From Vibrio sp. Y2-5 (lineage in GTDB: Bacteria; Pseudomonadota; Gammaproteobacteria; Enterobacterales; Vibrionaceae): 64,000 nucleotides of DNA. Made by a program: the position numbers and the translations under genes. Within the stretch, counting starts at the first letter, position 1, and every line of letters starts with the position of its first letter. Positions 35,627-45,113 of the stretch are shown piece by piece. The notes under the pieces are model-generated. The model made no database searches. It was given only the letters and a program-made list of their open reading frames with translations, and was not told where the DNA came from. Location: positions 132,020 through 196,019 of the forward strand of contig NZ_JACVEG010000008.1 in assembly GCF_014596725.1 (NCBI RefSeq). The letters run 5' to 3'.

Positions 35627-35820
35627 AAGCAGCAATCCGAACTTTGATTGCAGAAATGCACGAAGAAGAAACTTTTTGTCAGAAGTCGGCCAATGATCTT
35701 CCCAGTAAAGCAGAGCACTATCTAGGTTACGCTGGTGGATTAATGGCATACCGGACAAGATTAGAAACCTTACTCACGGATACGTTACATTCGACACGCC
35801 CTGTGATCATAGACCAATAA
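35611..35820 (+). CDS. Hypothetical protein, 69 aa
   Basis: Not recognised. Start GTG 35611 has GGTGAGG six bases upstream and overlaps the end of the preceding gene; ATG 35623 is the alternative. Helical; probably translationally coupled. Confidence 0.6.
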   Translation: MDTAMKAAIRTLIAEMHEEETFCQKSANDLPSKAEHYLGYAGGLMAYRTRLETLLTDTLHSTRPVIIDQ

Positions 35821-36039
35821 TCAGAACCGGTAATAATGACAAAGCTACCCGTTTAACACATTCGATATGACTTCCTATCGAGTGGTAATAATTTATCTTG
35901 GGTTTCCCAAGGTGAGCTTGAAGCAAGTTATACAGTTCTTATGAACTTAGTGCTGGCTTCAAAAAGGGGCTTAACAAGTGAAAGGCTTCTATGCCTGAAT
36001 GAGTTAGGTGTTGTACTTCTATTTGAACAAGGAGGAAGC

Positions 36040-36147
36040 GTGCTTGATAAGATTGATAAAGTCCTAAGCATCGTTCTCAAGTTACTTCAGATCTGGATCG
36101 TAGCAAATCTACCTGAAGTTCTTGAAACGATACAAAGGACCTTGTAA
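36040..36147 (+). CDS. Very small amphipathic protein, 35 aa
   Basis: GTG 36040 lies directly behind a perfect AAGGAGG. The peptide has a continuous amphipathic helix (KIDKVLSIVLKLLQIWIVANL). A longer frame open from 35941 lacks a ribosome-binding site. It could be a membrane-active peptide, but this is only an impression from composition. Confidence 0.5.
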   Translation: MLDKIDKVLSIVLKLLQIWIVANLPEVLETIQRTL

Positions 36148-36192
36148 TCGCCGGGGGAGGTAACTCCCCCATATCAAGTACCTTAGCACAAT

Positions 36193-36294
36193 ATGGTGAA
36201 TAAAGAGAAGAAAGAATGGCTACTAGCCATAGCAATTTCCGCAGCTCTTATCGCGGTGACCTTCGTAGTCATGCCAATTCTGTGGCAGCACTAA
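36193..36294 (+). CDS. Single-pass small membrane protein, 33 aa
   Basis: Starts MVNKEKKEW, then one hydrophobic helix (LLAIAISAALIAVTFVVMPI) and ends LWQH. No strong ribosome-binding site is seen. Compact cluster with the next small genes. Confidence 0.45.
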   Translation: MVNKEKKEWLLAIAISAALIAVTFVVMPILWQH

Positions 36295-36304
36295 CGGAGC
36301 CTTT

Positions 36305-36427
36305 ATGAATCAACCGCTAGTAGATTGGCTAAGCACTTGCTTAGCCAACCTACGAACTATCCAACACAACTGTTTTATTCTATGGTTCTATGGGGCTGAA
36401 AATGACTGGAATATGGTTAAGCATTAA
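36305..36427 (+). CDS. Very small protein, 40 aa
   Basis: ATG 36305 with CGGAG upstream. Helical, Trp-rich. It overlaps the start of the 36402 gene in another frame, so one of the two may not be translated. Confidence 0.35.
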   Translation: MNQPLVDWLSTCLANLRTIQHNCFILWFYGAENDWNMVKH

Positions 36428-36599
36428 AGGGGGGACGGTAAAAAAAGAAAGTATCGTCTTAGATGGGTCATTCGAATACAACCTTGAATTCATCCTAAAT
36501 GAGCATAAAAGCCTTACCGTGCTGCAAAGCAGTAAACATTGGCTTTTGTTAGGCAACAACGCAAATAAACCTGTCCGCTTGTTGCTATCAAACCAATAA
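36402..36599 (+). CDS. Hypothetical protein, 65 aa
   Basis: Not recognised. An in-frame ATG at 36390 precedes; ATG 36402 follows GGGGCTGAAA. The C-terminal piece SSKHWLLLGNNANKPV vaguely resembles part of the 45114 protein (SGKHWQLLNEN). Confidence 0.5.
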   Translation: MTGIWLSIKGGTVKKESIVLDGSFEYNLEFILNEHKSLTVLQSSKHWLLLGNNANKPVRLLLSNQ

Positions 36600-36660
36600 C
36601 CCGCATTTTTCGAAAGTAAATCTCACCGAATTCACTCATCCCAACCAGCACTTCACACCC

Positions 36661-36687
36661 TTGACTGTCTAACCAATTCGTTATCAT
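36661..36687 (+). promoter_or_regulatory. 15-bp-spacer promoter, copy 16 (for gene at 36758)
   Basis: TTGACT at 36661-36666, 15 bp, TATCAT at 36682-36687, with GTCT after the -35 box. A pentanucleotide repeat begins 3 bases after the -10 box. Confidence 0.62.
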
Positions 36688-36690
36688 AGC

Positions 36691-36740
36691 CACATCACAT
36701 CACATCACATCACATCACATCACATCACATCACATCAAAT
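36691..36740 (+). repeat. Pentanucleotide tandem repeat at the transcription start
   Basis: CACAT is repeated nine times (36691-36735) and ends as CAAAT. It covers the expected transcription start and leader of the 36758 gene, between -10 box and ribosome-binding site. Confidence 0.97.
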
Positions 36741-36757
36741 CGAAACGGGACAAAGCT

Positions 36758-37033
36758 ATGAACAAAGTCGCAATCATTACAGAAGCACACCGACAGGCAG
36801 ATGGTTCTTTCAATAAGACCATCCATAGCGTTTGGATTAACAAAAGCACGGCTCTTAATGAACTTACGAGAATAGAAAGTAACTTTAATTCCGATCGCGA
36901 GAATACTAAGGATTGGCGAGCAAGACGTCCACTGAATAGCAATGATTGTCTATCTGTAGAGCTCTCTATCAACAATATATACCAATGCCATTACTTCTAT
37001 GAAATCTTAGAAAAAGAAGTTAAAGCGGGGTAA
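36758..37033 (+). CDS. Hypothetical protein, 91 aa
   Basis: Not recognised. Soluble, basic in the middle. Its leader holds the CACAT repeat, so expression or transcript start could vary with repeat number. The 37046 gene follows after 12 bp. Confidence 0.66.
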   Translation: MNKVAIITEAHRQADGSFNKTIHSVWINKSTALNELTRIESNFNSDRENTKDWRARRPLNSNDCLSVELSINNIYQCHYFYEILEKEVKAG

Positions 37034-37045
37034 TAGGGCAGGCCA

Positions 37046-37372
37046 ATGGACATAAACGTAACCATACAGGAAGTCGATACATTAGAGTGCCAATACTTAA
37101 CCGGACTGGACAAATTATTAGGTCAGAGCATTACCCTCACAGGTGCTGACGCATTTATCTGCTGGCATGAAAACGAACCTTGCGGGATCCTCGTTCAACC
37201 CGGAGATGGCCAAAAGTTTGTTAGTCAAGTCTTAGCGCTATTCGAAATTAGCTCATCGTATAAAGTTGCATCAGCGGCAGAATGGTCAATGTACCTATAT
37301 AACGATGTAAATCGAAGTTCATTACTTTTAGAGTTCGATATTCAATGCATTCAAGTGTCTGAAAGCCCGTAA
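37046..37372 (+). CDS. Hypothetical protein, 108 aa
   Basis: Not recognised. Acidic, beta-rich, with AGGGCAGG upstream of the ATG. Probably co-transcribed with 36758. Confidence 0.66.
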   Translation: MDINVTIQEVDTLECQYLTGLDKLLGQSITLTGADAFICWHENEPCGILVQPGDGQKFVSQVLALFEISSSYKVASAAEWSMYLYNDVNRSSLLLEFDIQCIQVSESP

Positions 37373-37722
37373 AAAACACCTTTCACACGCATTTTTAACC
37401 CGAATACATACGAATCATCATTTTTTTCTTGCGATTCATATGGTTATTCGCGAAAGCTAGATACTTGAAACTAGTAACAATGTAACTTCTCAAAAAATCC
37501 AACCCAATTTCGTGTGATTCGTTATATTTTCAAGTATAATTCTCACAAATATCGGTTAAAATCTTCTGTCTTGCTCTGAAATTTATGTGATCTCAGTTAG
37601 ATAGAAAGTTCCGGCAATTACGAAACACACTGATATTACGCTTTTACCAAAGTTGACCATCTGTGAAAGTCACTAAAATACAATCATCTATACAAAATGA
37701 TCATTCTATAAGGAGTAGATCG
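37373..37722 (+). other. Intergenic region, 350 bp
   Basis: No gene seen. It contains a TGTGATTCGTTAT motif at 37513-37525, very AT-rich stretches, and promoter copy 17 at 37653-37679. It could hold other control sites not resolvable by eye. Confidence 0.5.
37653..37679 (+). promoter_or_regulatory. 15-bp-spacer promoter, copy 17 (for gene at 37723)
   Basis: TTGACC at 37653-37658, 15 bp, TAAAAT at 37674-37679, with ATCT after the -35 box. It overlaps an upstream in-frame GTG at 37663, showing that the start lies further down. Confidence 0.68.
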
Positions 37723-37971
37723 GTGCAAATTAACAATTTAATCAATGATATCGCTGAAGTATTAGATAAGCATGGAGCAGGAATTGCCGGAACTGATATA
37801 CCTAGCGAAGTAAAACTCAAAGTCCTAAAAGTCGATCAAAACAAAGAAGTAAAAGAGCTTTTTCTTGATCTTCGTAGCGACCAGCTCATTGATGGTAACT
37901 TCCTCAGAGCACTTATTATACCAAGTGAAGACTCTAACCAACGAAACTGGTTAACTGAAACCGAAGAATAA
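37723..37971 (+). CDS. Hypothetical protein, 82 aa
   Basis: Not recognised. GTG 37723 follows AAGGAG by a normal distance; an upstream GTG lies within the promoter. Soluble, acidic. Confidence 0.66.
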   Translation: MQINNLINDIAEVLDKHGAGIAGTDIPSEVKLKVLKVDQNKEVKELFLDLRSDQLIDGNFLRALIIPSEDSNQRNWLTETEE

Positions 37972-38040
37972 GAATTAAGTCAATCCACCCGTAAAGTTGT
38001 AAAAATCATACCTCCTAATTTATATGCGATAACTCCTTTC

Positions 38041-38071
38041 GGCTAGCCATACCACAGCTAGCCATTTTTTT
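38041..38071 (+). terminator. Rho-independent terminator
   Basis: GGCTAGC (38041-38047) pairs with GCTAGCC (38057-38063) followed by a T-run. It separates the orphan gene from the transfer operon. Confidence 0.85.
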
Positions 38072-38188
38072 GTTTTAAAAAACTAACCTCCCTGATTTTT
38101 ATGGTTTAGTAAAACCAATCCAAATAAAACTGCATTACGTCTAGAGCGGCCACAAGTAGGGATTAAGCCCACGAAAAATAATCCGATT

Positions 38189-39688
38189 ATGATGCTAGTA
38201 AAGAATGAACCCGCAGTTAAACAACTCAAGAAGAACATATCAAAGTTAAGCCTAGCGATTTCGCTAAGTTTTGGTTTTGTATTCAGCGTTGCTCCGACTA
38301 CAGCTCTCGCAGATACAACAGCTGGAAATAGTGCAAAAGACGACGCTATTCTAAATAACTACTTCTCAGCTCCATTACAGTCTGCAGGCAATGTCGAAGT
38401 CGAACCGGGCTTTATCACTTTACTGGGCGCAAGAGTAACAGGGTTAGACTCGTGTGATGGCGACATTGGCTTGACTATTACGAATGCGTTTACTGACGGT
38501 ACCGTAAAGAAAATCTATGAAAACTTTACGCAAGTTCTTAAATCAATGCTGACATCCAAAGGCACAGCAATTTACTTAGCAGGCCTTTATCTTCAAAAGA
38601 GCAACCCAGGGCTGTATTCGTTAATAACAAATGGCATTAATTTGGGTTTAAAAGATTTTATGCGTGGCCTCGGGAGTTGCGAAGCGATGTTAAATGCAGC
38701 ATCTACCTATGTTCCTGAATCGGTTTATGACAAGGGTCGAAACGAATACCTCGATGGGATTTTGAAAAATGATGATGGTTCATATAGCGACCTAAGTCAG
38801 GTTGATATTGTCGACTTCCTTTCTGCAGAACCTAATGATGAAGATAACAGTCTAATAGCGGAAATGAAAAAAGGCGTGCCGTGGTACAACGACAATGCTG
38901 AAGAAAGTACTGCCGGTGGAGAGAACTCTGCGCAAAGGGTTTTATCTTTTGTCAAAACAGGTGCAGGCGTCGCTTACTGTATTATACGCGGTGTCAGCAA
39001 AGATAACTGTAATGCAGCAGGACCATATCAGGAAGCCAATACCGATGGTAAAGACATCGTAGAAGATCCTATGTGGGAACTAATTTTTGGTACCCAAAAG
39101 AAACAGTACATGAGCCAAGTCATGTCGGTCGGAAGAAAAATCTACGGTGAACGTTACTTTACGTCTTGCGACAGTTGTGATTCCGCGTCGAAACCGGGCA
39201 TTGGGCTAGAGCAGTGGTACCAAATTGAGTTGCAAAAGGTATATAACCAGATCGCCACTCGTGTTGATTCAAATATGAACACTATCACTACAAAACTTAT
39301 TGAAGAAATGAGTGCGCCGCCAATGTTGATGATCGGTAAGCCATATATATCGGCTATTAAGAGTGTTTCTGACCGACCTAAAATGCAGAATATTTTAGAG
39401 GTTTCACTCGCCTCAGAAGTGGCATATTACAGAACGCTTTACGTTGGACGTTTGTACATTCGTTTGTGGGATACCATGGTAGATGACAAACGGACCAGAG
39501 ATGCAGAATTCCAAGGAGAATACAAAGCACTGTCTGAACGAGCACAACGTCAGCTTAAACAGTTCCTAGAAATGATGAAGGCGACAGGTTATGAACCGGG
39601 CAAATACTCACGGGCAATATTAGAGTTGAGTGAAGCTAACGGGAACATCGATAAAATCATGAACAGCTTAGGCCGAATGGATAGATAA
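38189..39688 (+). CDS. Exported conjugation protein, PFL_4711/TraH-like (tentative)
   Basis: First gene of a four-gene transfer operon. An N-terminal signal peptide (hydrophobic core near residues 21-36, cleavage near ALA-D) marks export. The segment KGTAIYLAGLYLQKSNPGLYSLITN followed by DFMRGLGSCEAM resembles the conserved part of integrating-conjugative-element proteins of the PFL_4711 type, which act with TraG-N proteins in mating-pair formation. The Cys pair SCDSCD near residue 330 may be structural. No strong ribosome-binding site is seen at the ATG pair, so the exact start is uncertain. The next gene begins one base after its stop. Confidence 0.6.
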   Translation: MMLVKNEPAVKQLKKNISKLSLAISLSFGFVFSVAPTTALADTTAGNSAKDDAILNNYFSAPLQSAGNVEVEPGFITLLGARVTGLDSCDGDIGLTITNAFTDGTVKKIYENFTQVLKSMLTSKGTAIYLAGLYLQKSNPGLYSLITNGINLGLKDFMRGLGSCEAMLNAASTYVPESVYDKGRNEYLDGILKNDDGSYSDLSQVDIVDFLSAEPNDEDNSLIAEMKKGVPWYNDNAEESTAGGENSAQRVLSFVKTGAGVAYCIIRGVSKDNCNAAGPYQEANTDGKDIVEDPMWELIFGTQKKQYMSQVMSVGRKIYGERYFTSCDSCDSASKPGIGLEQWYQIELQKVYNQIATRVDSNMNTITTKLIEEMSAPPMLMIGKPYISAIKSVSDRPKMQNILEVSLASEVAYYRTLYVGRLYIRLWDTMVDDKRTRDAEFQGEYKALSERAQRQLKQFLEMMKATGYEPGKYSRAILELSEANGNIDKIMNSLGRMDR

Positions 39689-39689
39689 C

Positions 39690-41345
39690 ATGCTGAATGT
39701 TTCGGAGATTACAGGTGCTTGGTTAATTCCGTACGGAATAAGTCTTGGTAATAACTTTTGGGCAGTCATAAACGAAACGGGCCTGTTTTTGATTCCGTTT
39801 TCCTTAGTATTGTGTACGAGCTTTCTAAAAGCTCGTTCACAAGGTGCTGACGAAGGATCTCCAGCTGTACTTTTTATCAAAATACTAGAAAAGCGGTGGA
39901 TAGGTATGTTTATGTGCATGTACCTATTCGTCATGCCTTGGAGCGTCGACCATACCAATTTACCCGCGACAATATCATCTGAAGGTCAAATCGTGCATTT
40001 TACCCCGATTAACTTTAAGGGTTATTCATGTCGTAAATACGAATCTTCCATTCTTGGAGAAAACGCGTCTGTCGCTAACGTTAAGCCAAACTTACCATTT
40101 ACAGAAAAGTTAAATTACAACTTACCCGTATTGTTTGGTGTAGCAAACCAGATGGTGCAAGCCTTCACACAATCATTAAATGCGGAAATTCCGTGCGACC
40201 CAGACATGAATCCCACAGCGTTGTTAGGTAAAACAGTTGCGTTCTCTACTAATGGCGACACTGACATGACTTACACAGTTAAGTCATTCGTAGACCAATG
40301 TTACTTTAGAGCTTTGTCTGCTCTTGGGGATGGGATCACTTACGGCCAGTACAACGAAGGTGTTCCTCTCACAGAAAATGAAAAATACATGACCTCCAAT
40401 CAACTACTGAAAGCATACGGGGGAGGTCTCACGACAAAGTCTGGTTCAAATAGCGAAGAACTTCATATGACTTATGATAGTGATTTGTGGGTAGCCAGTA
40501 CCGCTTCTGATAATTTACCTGTCAGTAAAAGCATTGATGGGGATTCTCACGAAAATAAAGCCATTAACTGTACTGAAGCTGCGAGATCAATCTATTCCGT
40601 TATCGTTTCAAAACTAAAGAAAGATTACACCGACGAAATGAGGGTAGCGTTGACTACTAACAGCGCATATCCAAACCGAGATGGTACTGCCGACGACGAT
40701 GACTCAATCTACGCTAAATACGCACAACAATACTTAATGGATGCGTATGGAAATGTTAGTGCCTTCATGGATATATATTACGAGATGAACTCTGGTATGT
40801 ATGCCAAAGTAGATAGTGACATGGTAGGGGAAGCGGTATCGCGAATAACTACTCTCTCTAAGCAATTAGAAGGTAATGTACAAAACTACCTCATAAGCCT
40901 TTCAGCGCCGATTATCATTTCTGCGCTTATCGCTGCACTCTACGCGTGTAGTCCCATTTTACTTACTTTAAGCGCGTACTCATTCCGGTTGGCCGTGACA
41001 CTCGTCTACACATTGGTTTTTCTTATAGGCACAAGCTACGTACTCGATCTTGGTTGGTATATAGAAAATGTCGTATTAGCCGTCGCTGATTCCTATTACG
41101 GTGTTTATGGTGGGGAGACAGGAACGTCCAGCGTTTGGTCGACCCTTACGTCAATGATACCTGTGATTCAAACCTTTATCGTACCGACCATGCTTACTAT
41201 TTGGTCAGTGTTTGGTGCAATGCTAGGTGTGACTATCATTCCTGGAATTTCCCAATTTGTTAATCAAATGACAGGTGCCGCTGCTAGCGCAGGTGTGGCT
41301 ATCACAGCTGGTGCAATCAAATTGCTCGCCAAAATGATGATTTAG
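39690..41345 (+). CDS. TraG-N-like conjugation membrane protein, paralogue 1
   Basis: 551 residues. The N-terminal pattern ETGLFLIPFSLVLCTSFLKAR followed by QGADEGSP is the signature of TraG N-terminal-domain proteins (PF07916) of conjugative elements, which sit in the inner membrane and help mating-pair formation. Further membrane segments are at about 75-90, 405-450 and 490-540; the large middle part, with CD and CYFRALSAL, should be periplasmic. It belongs to a tandem of three similar genes. The C-terminal periplasmic half of F-type TraG (pseudopilus/entry exclusion) is missing. Confidence 0.7.
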   Translation: MLNVSEITGAWLIPYGISLGNNFWAVINETGLFLIPFSLVLCTSFLKARSQGADEGSPAVLFIKILEKRWIGMFMCMYLFVMPWSVDHTNLPATISSEGQIVHFTPINFKGYSCRKYESSILGENASVANVKPNLPFTEKLNYNLPVLFGVANQMVQAFTQSLNAEIPCDPDMNPTALLGKTVAFSTNGDTDMTYTVKSFVDQCYFRALSALGDGITYGQYNEGVPLTENEKYMTSNQLLKAYGGGLTTKSGSNSEELHMTYDSDLWVASTASDNLPVSKSIDGDSHENKAINCTEAARSIYSVIVSKLKKDYTDEMRVALTTNSAYPNRDGTADDDDSIYAKYAQQYLMDAYGNVSAFMDIYYEMNSGMYAKVDSDMVGEAVSRITTLSKQLEGNVQNYLISLSAPIIISALIAALYACSPILLTLSAYSFRLAVTLVYTLVFLIGTSYVLDLGWYIENVVLAVADSYYGVYGGETGTSSVWSTLTSMIPVIQTFIVPTMLTIWSVFGAMLGVTIIPGISQFVNQMTGAAASAGVAITAGAIKLLAKMMI

Positions 41346-41361
41346 TAAGGAAGGATGAAAG

Positions 41362-43173
41362 ATGACTTTTACAATATCAGAAGGTACAGGCCTCTTTATT
41401 CTTCCTTTCATGCTTACAATGGGGGAGAAAGCGTGGGATTTATTGAATGAAACAGGGATCGCCTTCATACCATTTACTGTAGCGATAGTAACAAGTTTTT
41501 TTGATGCTCGGTCACAAGGAACCGATGAAGGGGCTCCAGCTGTCTTGTTCATTAAGTCACTGGAAGCGAAATGCATCCCAATGTTCTTTATTCTAATAGC
41601 CGCAACGATGCCAATAACTAAAGGACAATCACCCGATTTTAAATACGCAGCATACTCTTGCGCGGGTTACCCCTCAATTGTTGGTGGTTTAAAAAACGTT
41701 TCAAGCCTTCAACCGAATACCAAGTTGAAGTCTTACTATGGAAATTCCAGTCCATCCTTAGTTTTTGGTCTAATTAACCAAATTGGTGTGGGTATGAACG
41801 GTACTGCGATTGGCTCATTAAACTGCAAACCCGGTACTTCTCGAAACGAAATAGCAGAGATGCTCGCTAATTTACGAGTACAGAATAATCGCAATGTCAC
41901 AGCACTAAAAGATTATGATGAACAATGTTATGCAACCGCCATTCAGACATTAAACCGTCTAAAAGCCGATTATAAGGAAATTACCGTCGATTTTACTAAA
42001 TCGCCATATGACGGTTTAGACGCGTTAGCCTACGATGGGGATGCTATTTCCAAAGTTTATGACGGTACGATTACATCCCCTCCAATGGAACCTATTACTT
42101 TTCTAGCCCCTTCATATTGGTCGTCCATTCTTTCATCTTCTGGTCGTACGGGAGAAAGCATTTCGTGTGCTTCGGCAACGAGCACAATCAATGCAATGAT
42201 CAAAGCAGACTTACAATCTCATATCGCCAGTAACACAACTGGTTCAATGGTCAACATGCCCCATTACTCTACGACCTACAAGGATTATGTAAGTAACATT
42301 GCCACAGCAATAAATGCATCCGGTGGACAAACTGTTACAACTTCAGAAGCGGAAACTGAGCTTTTGCATGCAGCTTATAGAAATAGCGCTTCCAGTTGGT
42401 ACAACCCATTAATACTAAATTCATCAGTACAGCGGGGCGTTGAGAATGAAGACAGAGCTAATATAGCCAGAACTGGCGAAACTGTTAAAGCTGCTAAAAG
42501 TGGGTCCAACCAACAACAAACTGAAGCGAATTACCATAAACGAAGTTATTCAATTCAAGCGATGGGCTACTTTGGGGCTCTATGGTCAGATTTTACGAAA
42601 AGCATTGAAAGTATGTCTTACGTTCGAATTGCACCAGTGATGGTTACTATTGCACAGGGAATGATTTTAGCTATGGGTGGAGTCGTACTAGTTATTTCAG
42701 GTTACAACTCAAAAGTACTAGCACAGCTTTGTATATTCTACTTTGCGTTATGTATGACTCCTTTTTTTATCAACCTTGGGATGATACTCGATACGATCAT
42801 ATCGGGGCTTATAGAGTCAAAAAATGACGGATTAACCATTACTTCTCACGGCACGGTCAAAATCGTTAATTACACTTCAAAAAGTATCATGATATTCATG
42901 CCTCTGGCTTGGCTTACTTTTATGCAATTACTAGGCGTTTATCTAAGCACAACATTAGATATGAGTGGAATAACGCAACAAGCCACACAGTCAATTGCGA
43001 AACTTTTATCTAAGAATGCAACCAAGATCCCTCAAGAAGGTATCAAATACGCTAACAAAGATAAGCAGCAAATGGACGCTCGCCAACAAAGGGGCTTAAA
43101 AATCCTGTATGAGCAAGCCAGCAAAAATATGCAAGCTGGCATTGCTAAAGCCGCTGGAAAGAAAGGTAGGTAA
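41362..43173 (+). CDS. TraG-N-like conjugation membrane protein, paralogue 2
   Basis: 603 residues with the same layout: NETGIAFIPFTVAIVTSFFDAR then QGTDEGAPAVLFIKSLE, a periplasmic middle with EQCYATAIQTL, and C-terminal membrane segments near residues 420-530. The last 60 residues are basic and polar (QMDARQQRGLKILYEQASKN), probably cytoplasmic. AAGGAAGG precedes the ATG. A tandem duplication with divergence is the simplest explanation of the three copies. Confidence 0.7.
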   Translation: MTFTISEGTGLFILPFMLTMGEKAWDLLNETGIAFIPFTVAIVTSFFDARSQGTDEGAPAVLFIKSLEAKCIPMFFILIAATMPITKGQSPDFKYAAYSCAGYPSIVGGLKNVSSLQPNTKLKSYYGNSSPSLVFGLINQIGVGMNGTAIGSLNCKPGTSRNEIAEMLANLRVQNNRNVTALKDYDEQCYATAIQTLNRLKADYKEITVDFTKSPYDGLDALAYDGDAISKVYDGTITSPPMEPITFLAPSYWSSILSSSGRTGESISCASATSTINAMIKADLQSHIASNTTGSMVNMPHYSTTYKDYVSNIATAINASGGQTVTTSEAETELLHAAYRNSASSWYNPLILNSSVQRGVENEDRANIARTGETVKAAKSGSNQQQTEANYHKRSYSIQAMGYFGALWSDFTKSIESMSYVRIAPVMVTIAQGMILAMGGVVLVISGYNSKVLAQLCIFYFALCMTPFFINLGMILDTIISGLIESKNDGLTITSHGTVKIVNYTSKSIMIFMPLAWLTFMQLLGVYLSTTLDMSGITQQATQSIAKLLSKNATKIPQEGIKYANKDKQQMDARQQRGLKILYEQASKNMQAGIAKAAGKKGR

Positions 43174-43178
43174 TTAGC

Positions 43179-45068
43179 ATGATTGTTTCTGACGTATCAG
43201 GTCTTTTCATCATGCCTTTAGCGGTGACGATGCAGAATGCCGCTTATTCTCTTTTCAACGAACTTGGAATTATTTTTATCCCATTCACTGTTGTGATTGT
43301 GCAAACCTTCTTTGCAGTCCGAGCTAGTGGTGCAGACGATGGTTCCCCAGCTGTGATGTTTATAAAGTTATTGGAAAAGGAATTTATCACTAAATTCTTT
43401 ATTCTATTTGTGGCTGTTATGCCAATTTCGCACACAGCCGCCACATTCACCTATAAACAATACTCACACCAAACCACTCCTTCAGTTTTTAAACCGAATG
43501 CGACAGCCACCCAACTAGCCCCGACTTCTGCGTACTCCAGTGTGCTAGGTAAAGGGCAGGTTCCATTAATCGTTGGTCTAATAAACAATATGGCACTCGG
43601 GTTATCTAACTCCCTAACAGCAAGCATTGCATGCACGCCGACATCCGGAAAATCAGATGGTTGTATTCAAGATGTAACACAAACGAAATTAGCAGAAGCC
43701 CTTATTACGGTTCAGTCAAACAATGCATCAACAAGAAAAGTTGTAACGGAATTCGAAAGAGTCTGCCACGCACCGGCAATTGAACGTTACTTAACCGCAA
43801 AACAGATGGTAGATGATACCTCCCTGTACACTGGCGCCTATCCAAACAACTCTAACTCTAAGTACGGTTTCAATTCTACACTTATGAAAGGCGTCTATCA
43901 GGGGTCTATAGGCGTTGATTCATCGAACAATTATGATCAGATGACAATTGACACCTCTGATATATGGCCAACGAGTATTTCAAAGAAGGAAAACGTAAAA
44001 TGTCAGGATGCAGCACGCGTTATTTGGTCTGTGCTTTGGAGTGAGCTAAAACAAAAGGAGGCATATAACGACTATTACGCTCCGTTGATGACAGCATGGA
44101 TTGAAATGTTTAGTCGATACAGTGGAGATTCAACAAGCCCTAAAGAGATGATAGCCACCGAAGCCACTGCCCAAAATGAGTTCGTTAACGCAATGTACAT
44201 TAATAGCTATAACGAAAGTTTCACGGAATACAATTTTTTGAATTCTGTTGATGGGTTCGTATTCAGAGCAAATAGATTCTTAGCTGACCACGGAATTAAT
44301 ATTGAAATCCCATTTCTACCAGGCATATTAAGTGGTTTATTTAGCCATGATACAGAAGGACTACTTGAAGACGGTAATGTAGGTGGATATGCCCTACAAA
44401 TTGCAAAAAATGCTATTCACCTTTACGCAAACATAACTGGTGCAGTTGGTGCTTATACTAAATACGAAATTCTTATTAGGATAATGCCTGTTCTTATACA
44501 GACTGCCGTCGGTTCCATTGTCATGTTCAGTCCCATTATTATTGTCTTGTCCGGATACAATCCAAAGGTGACTTATCGGGTACTACTCATGATGTTTGGA
44601 GTTTTAACATCTACTTATGTGTTTGAGTTAGGGTTAGTGTTAGGTAATACAATCTTACAGGCCGCTACAGACTTTTCATTTCGAATTAACGCCATTGGCT
44701 CTAGATCTGACTCAGTTGAAGAGTCATTGGCAGTATGGCTTGGTTTAGCTCTCCCTGTAGTTATGGTCTTACTTTGGAATATCGCCTTACAAATCGCTGG
44801 AACCATGAATTTCCCATTCAAACCGATTATGTCCCCATCCGATCAAAACCTCATGAAGAGTAAAGAGCTCAAGTTGCTCATGGATATTGGTTTCAATGAA
44901 GATATGATTGCAGAGGCCTTCAAAGCCCCTAAAGATGCCGCAACTGGGTTAACTCAAGAAGAGATGGAAGCGATTAGACAAGGGCACATAGAAGGATTCA
45001 AAAAAGGTATAAGAAAACTTAGCCGTAAACAGGTGAATACCCTCATTAAAAACTCTAAAAAACTATAG
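43179..45068 (+). CDS. TraG-N-like conjugation membrane protein, paralogue 3
   Basis: 629 residues, third copy: NELGIIFIPFTVVIVQTFFAVR then SGADDGSPAVMFIKLLE, a middle with ERVCHAPAIERYL, and membrane segments near 430-545. The C-terminus is basic. It starts 5 bp after paralogue 2. Three such genes in one operon is unusual; F-type and SXT-type systems carry one TraG. Confidence 0.7.
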   Translation: MIVSDVSGLFIMPLAVTMQNAAYSLFNELGIIFIPFTVVIVQTFFAVRASGADDGSPAVMFIKLLEKEFITKFFILFVAVMPISHTAATFTYKQYSHQTTPSVFKPNATATQLAPTSAYSSVLGKGQVPLIVGLINNMALGLSNSLTASIACTPTSGKSDGCIQDVTQTKLAEALITVQSNNASTRKVVTEFERVCHAPAIERYLTAKQMVDDTSLYTGAYPNNSNSKYGFNSTLMKGVYQGSIGVDSSNNYDQMTIDTSDIWPTSISKKENVKCQDAARVIWSVLWSELKQKEAYNDYYAPLMTAWIEMFSRYSGDSTSPKEMIATEATAQNEFVNAMYINSYNESFTEYNFLNSVDGFVFRANRFLADHGINIEIPFLPGILSGLFSHDTEGLLEDGNVGGYALQIAKNAIHLYANITGAVGAYTKYEILIRIMPVLIQTAVGSIVMFSPIIIVLSGYNPKVTYRVLLMMFGVLTSTYVFELGLVLGNTILQAATDFSFRINAIGSRSDSVEESLAVWLGLALPVVMVLLWNIALQIAGTMNFPFKPIMSPSDQNLMKSKELKLLMDIGFNEDMIAEAFKAPKDAATGLTQEEMEAIRQGHIEGFKKGIRKLSRKQVNTLIKNSKKL

Positions 45069-45113
45069 TAAATACATAGCTAATTCCTAATTCTTTGTCT
45101 AAGAGACACACTT

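Noticed and set aside
36691..36740. CACAT array as a CRISPR or iteron array
   Set aside because: Units are 5 bp without spacers; it is a simple sequence repeat.
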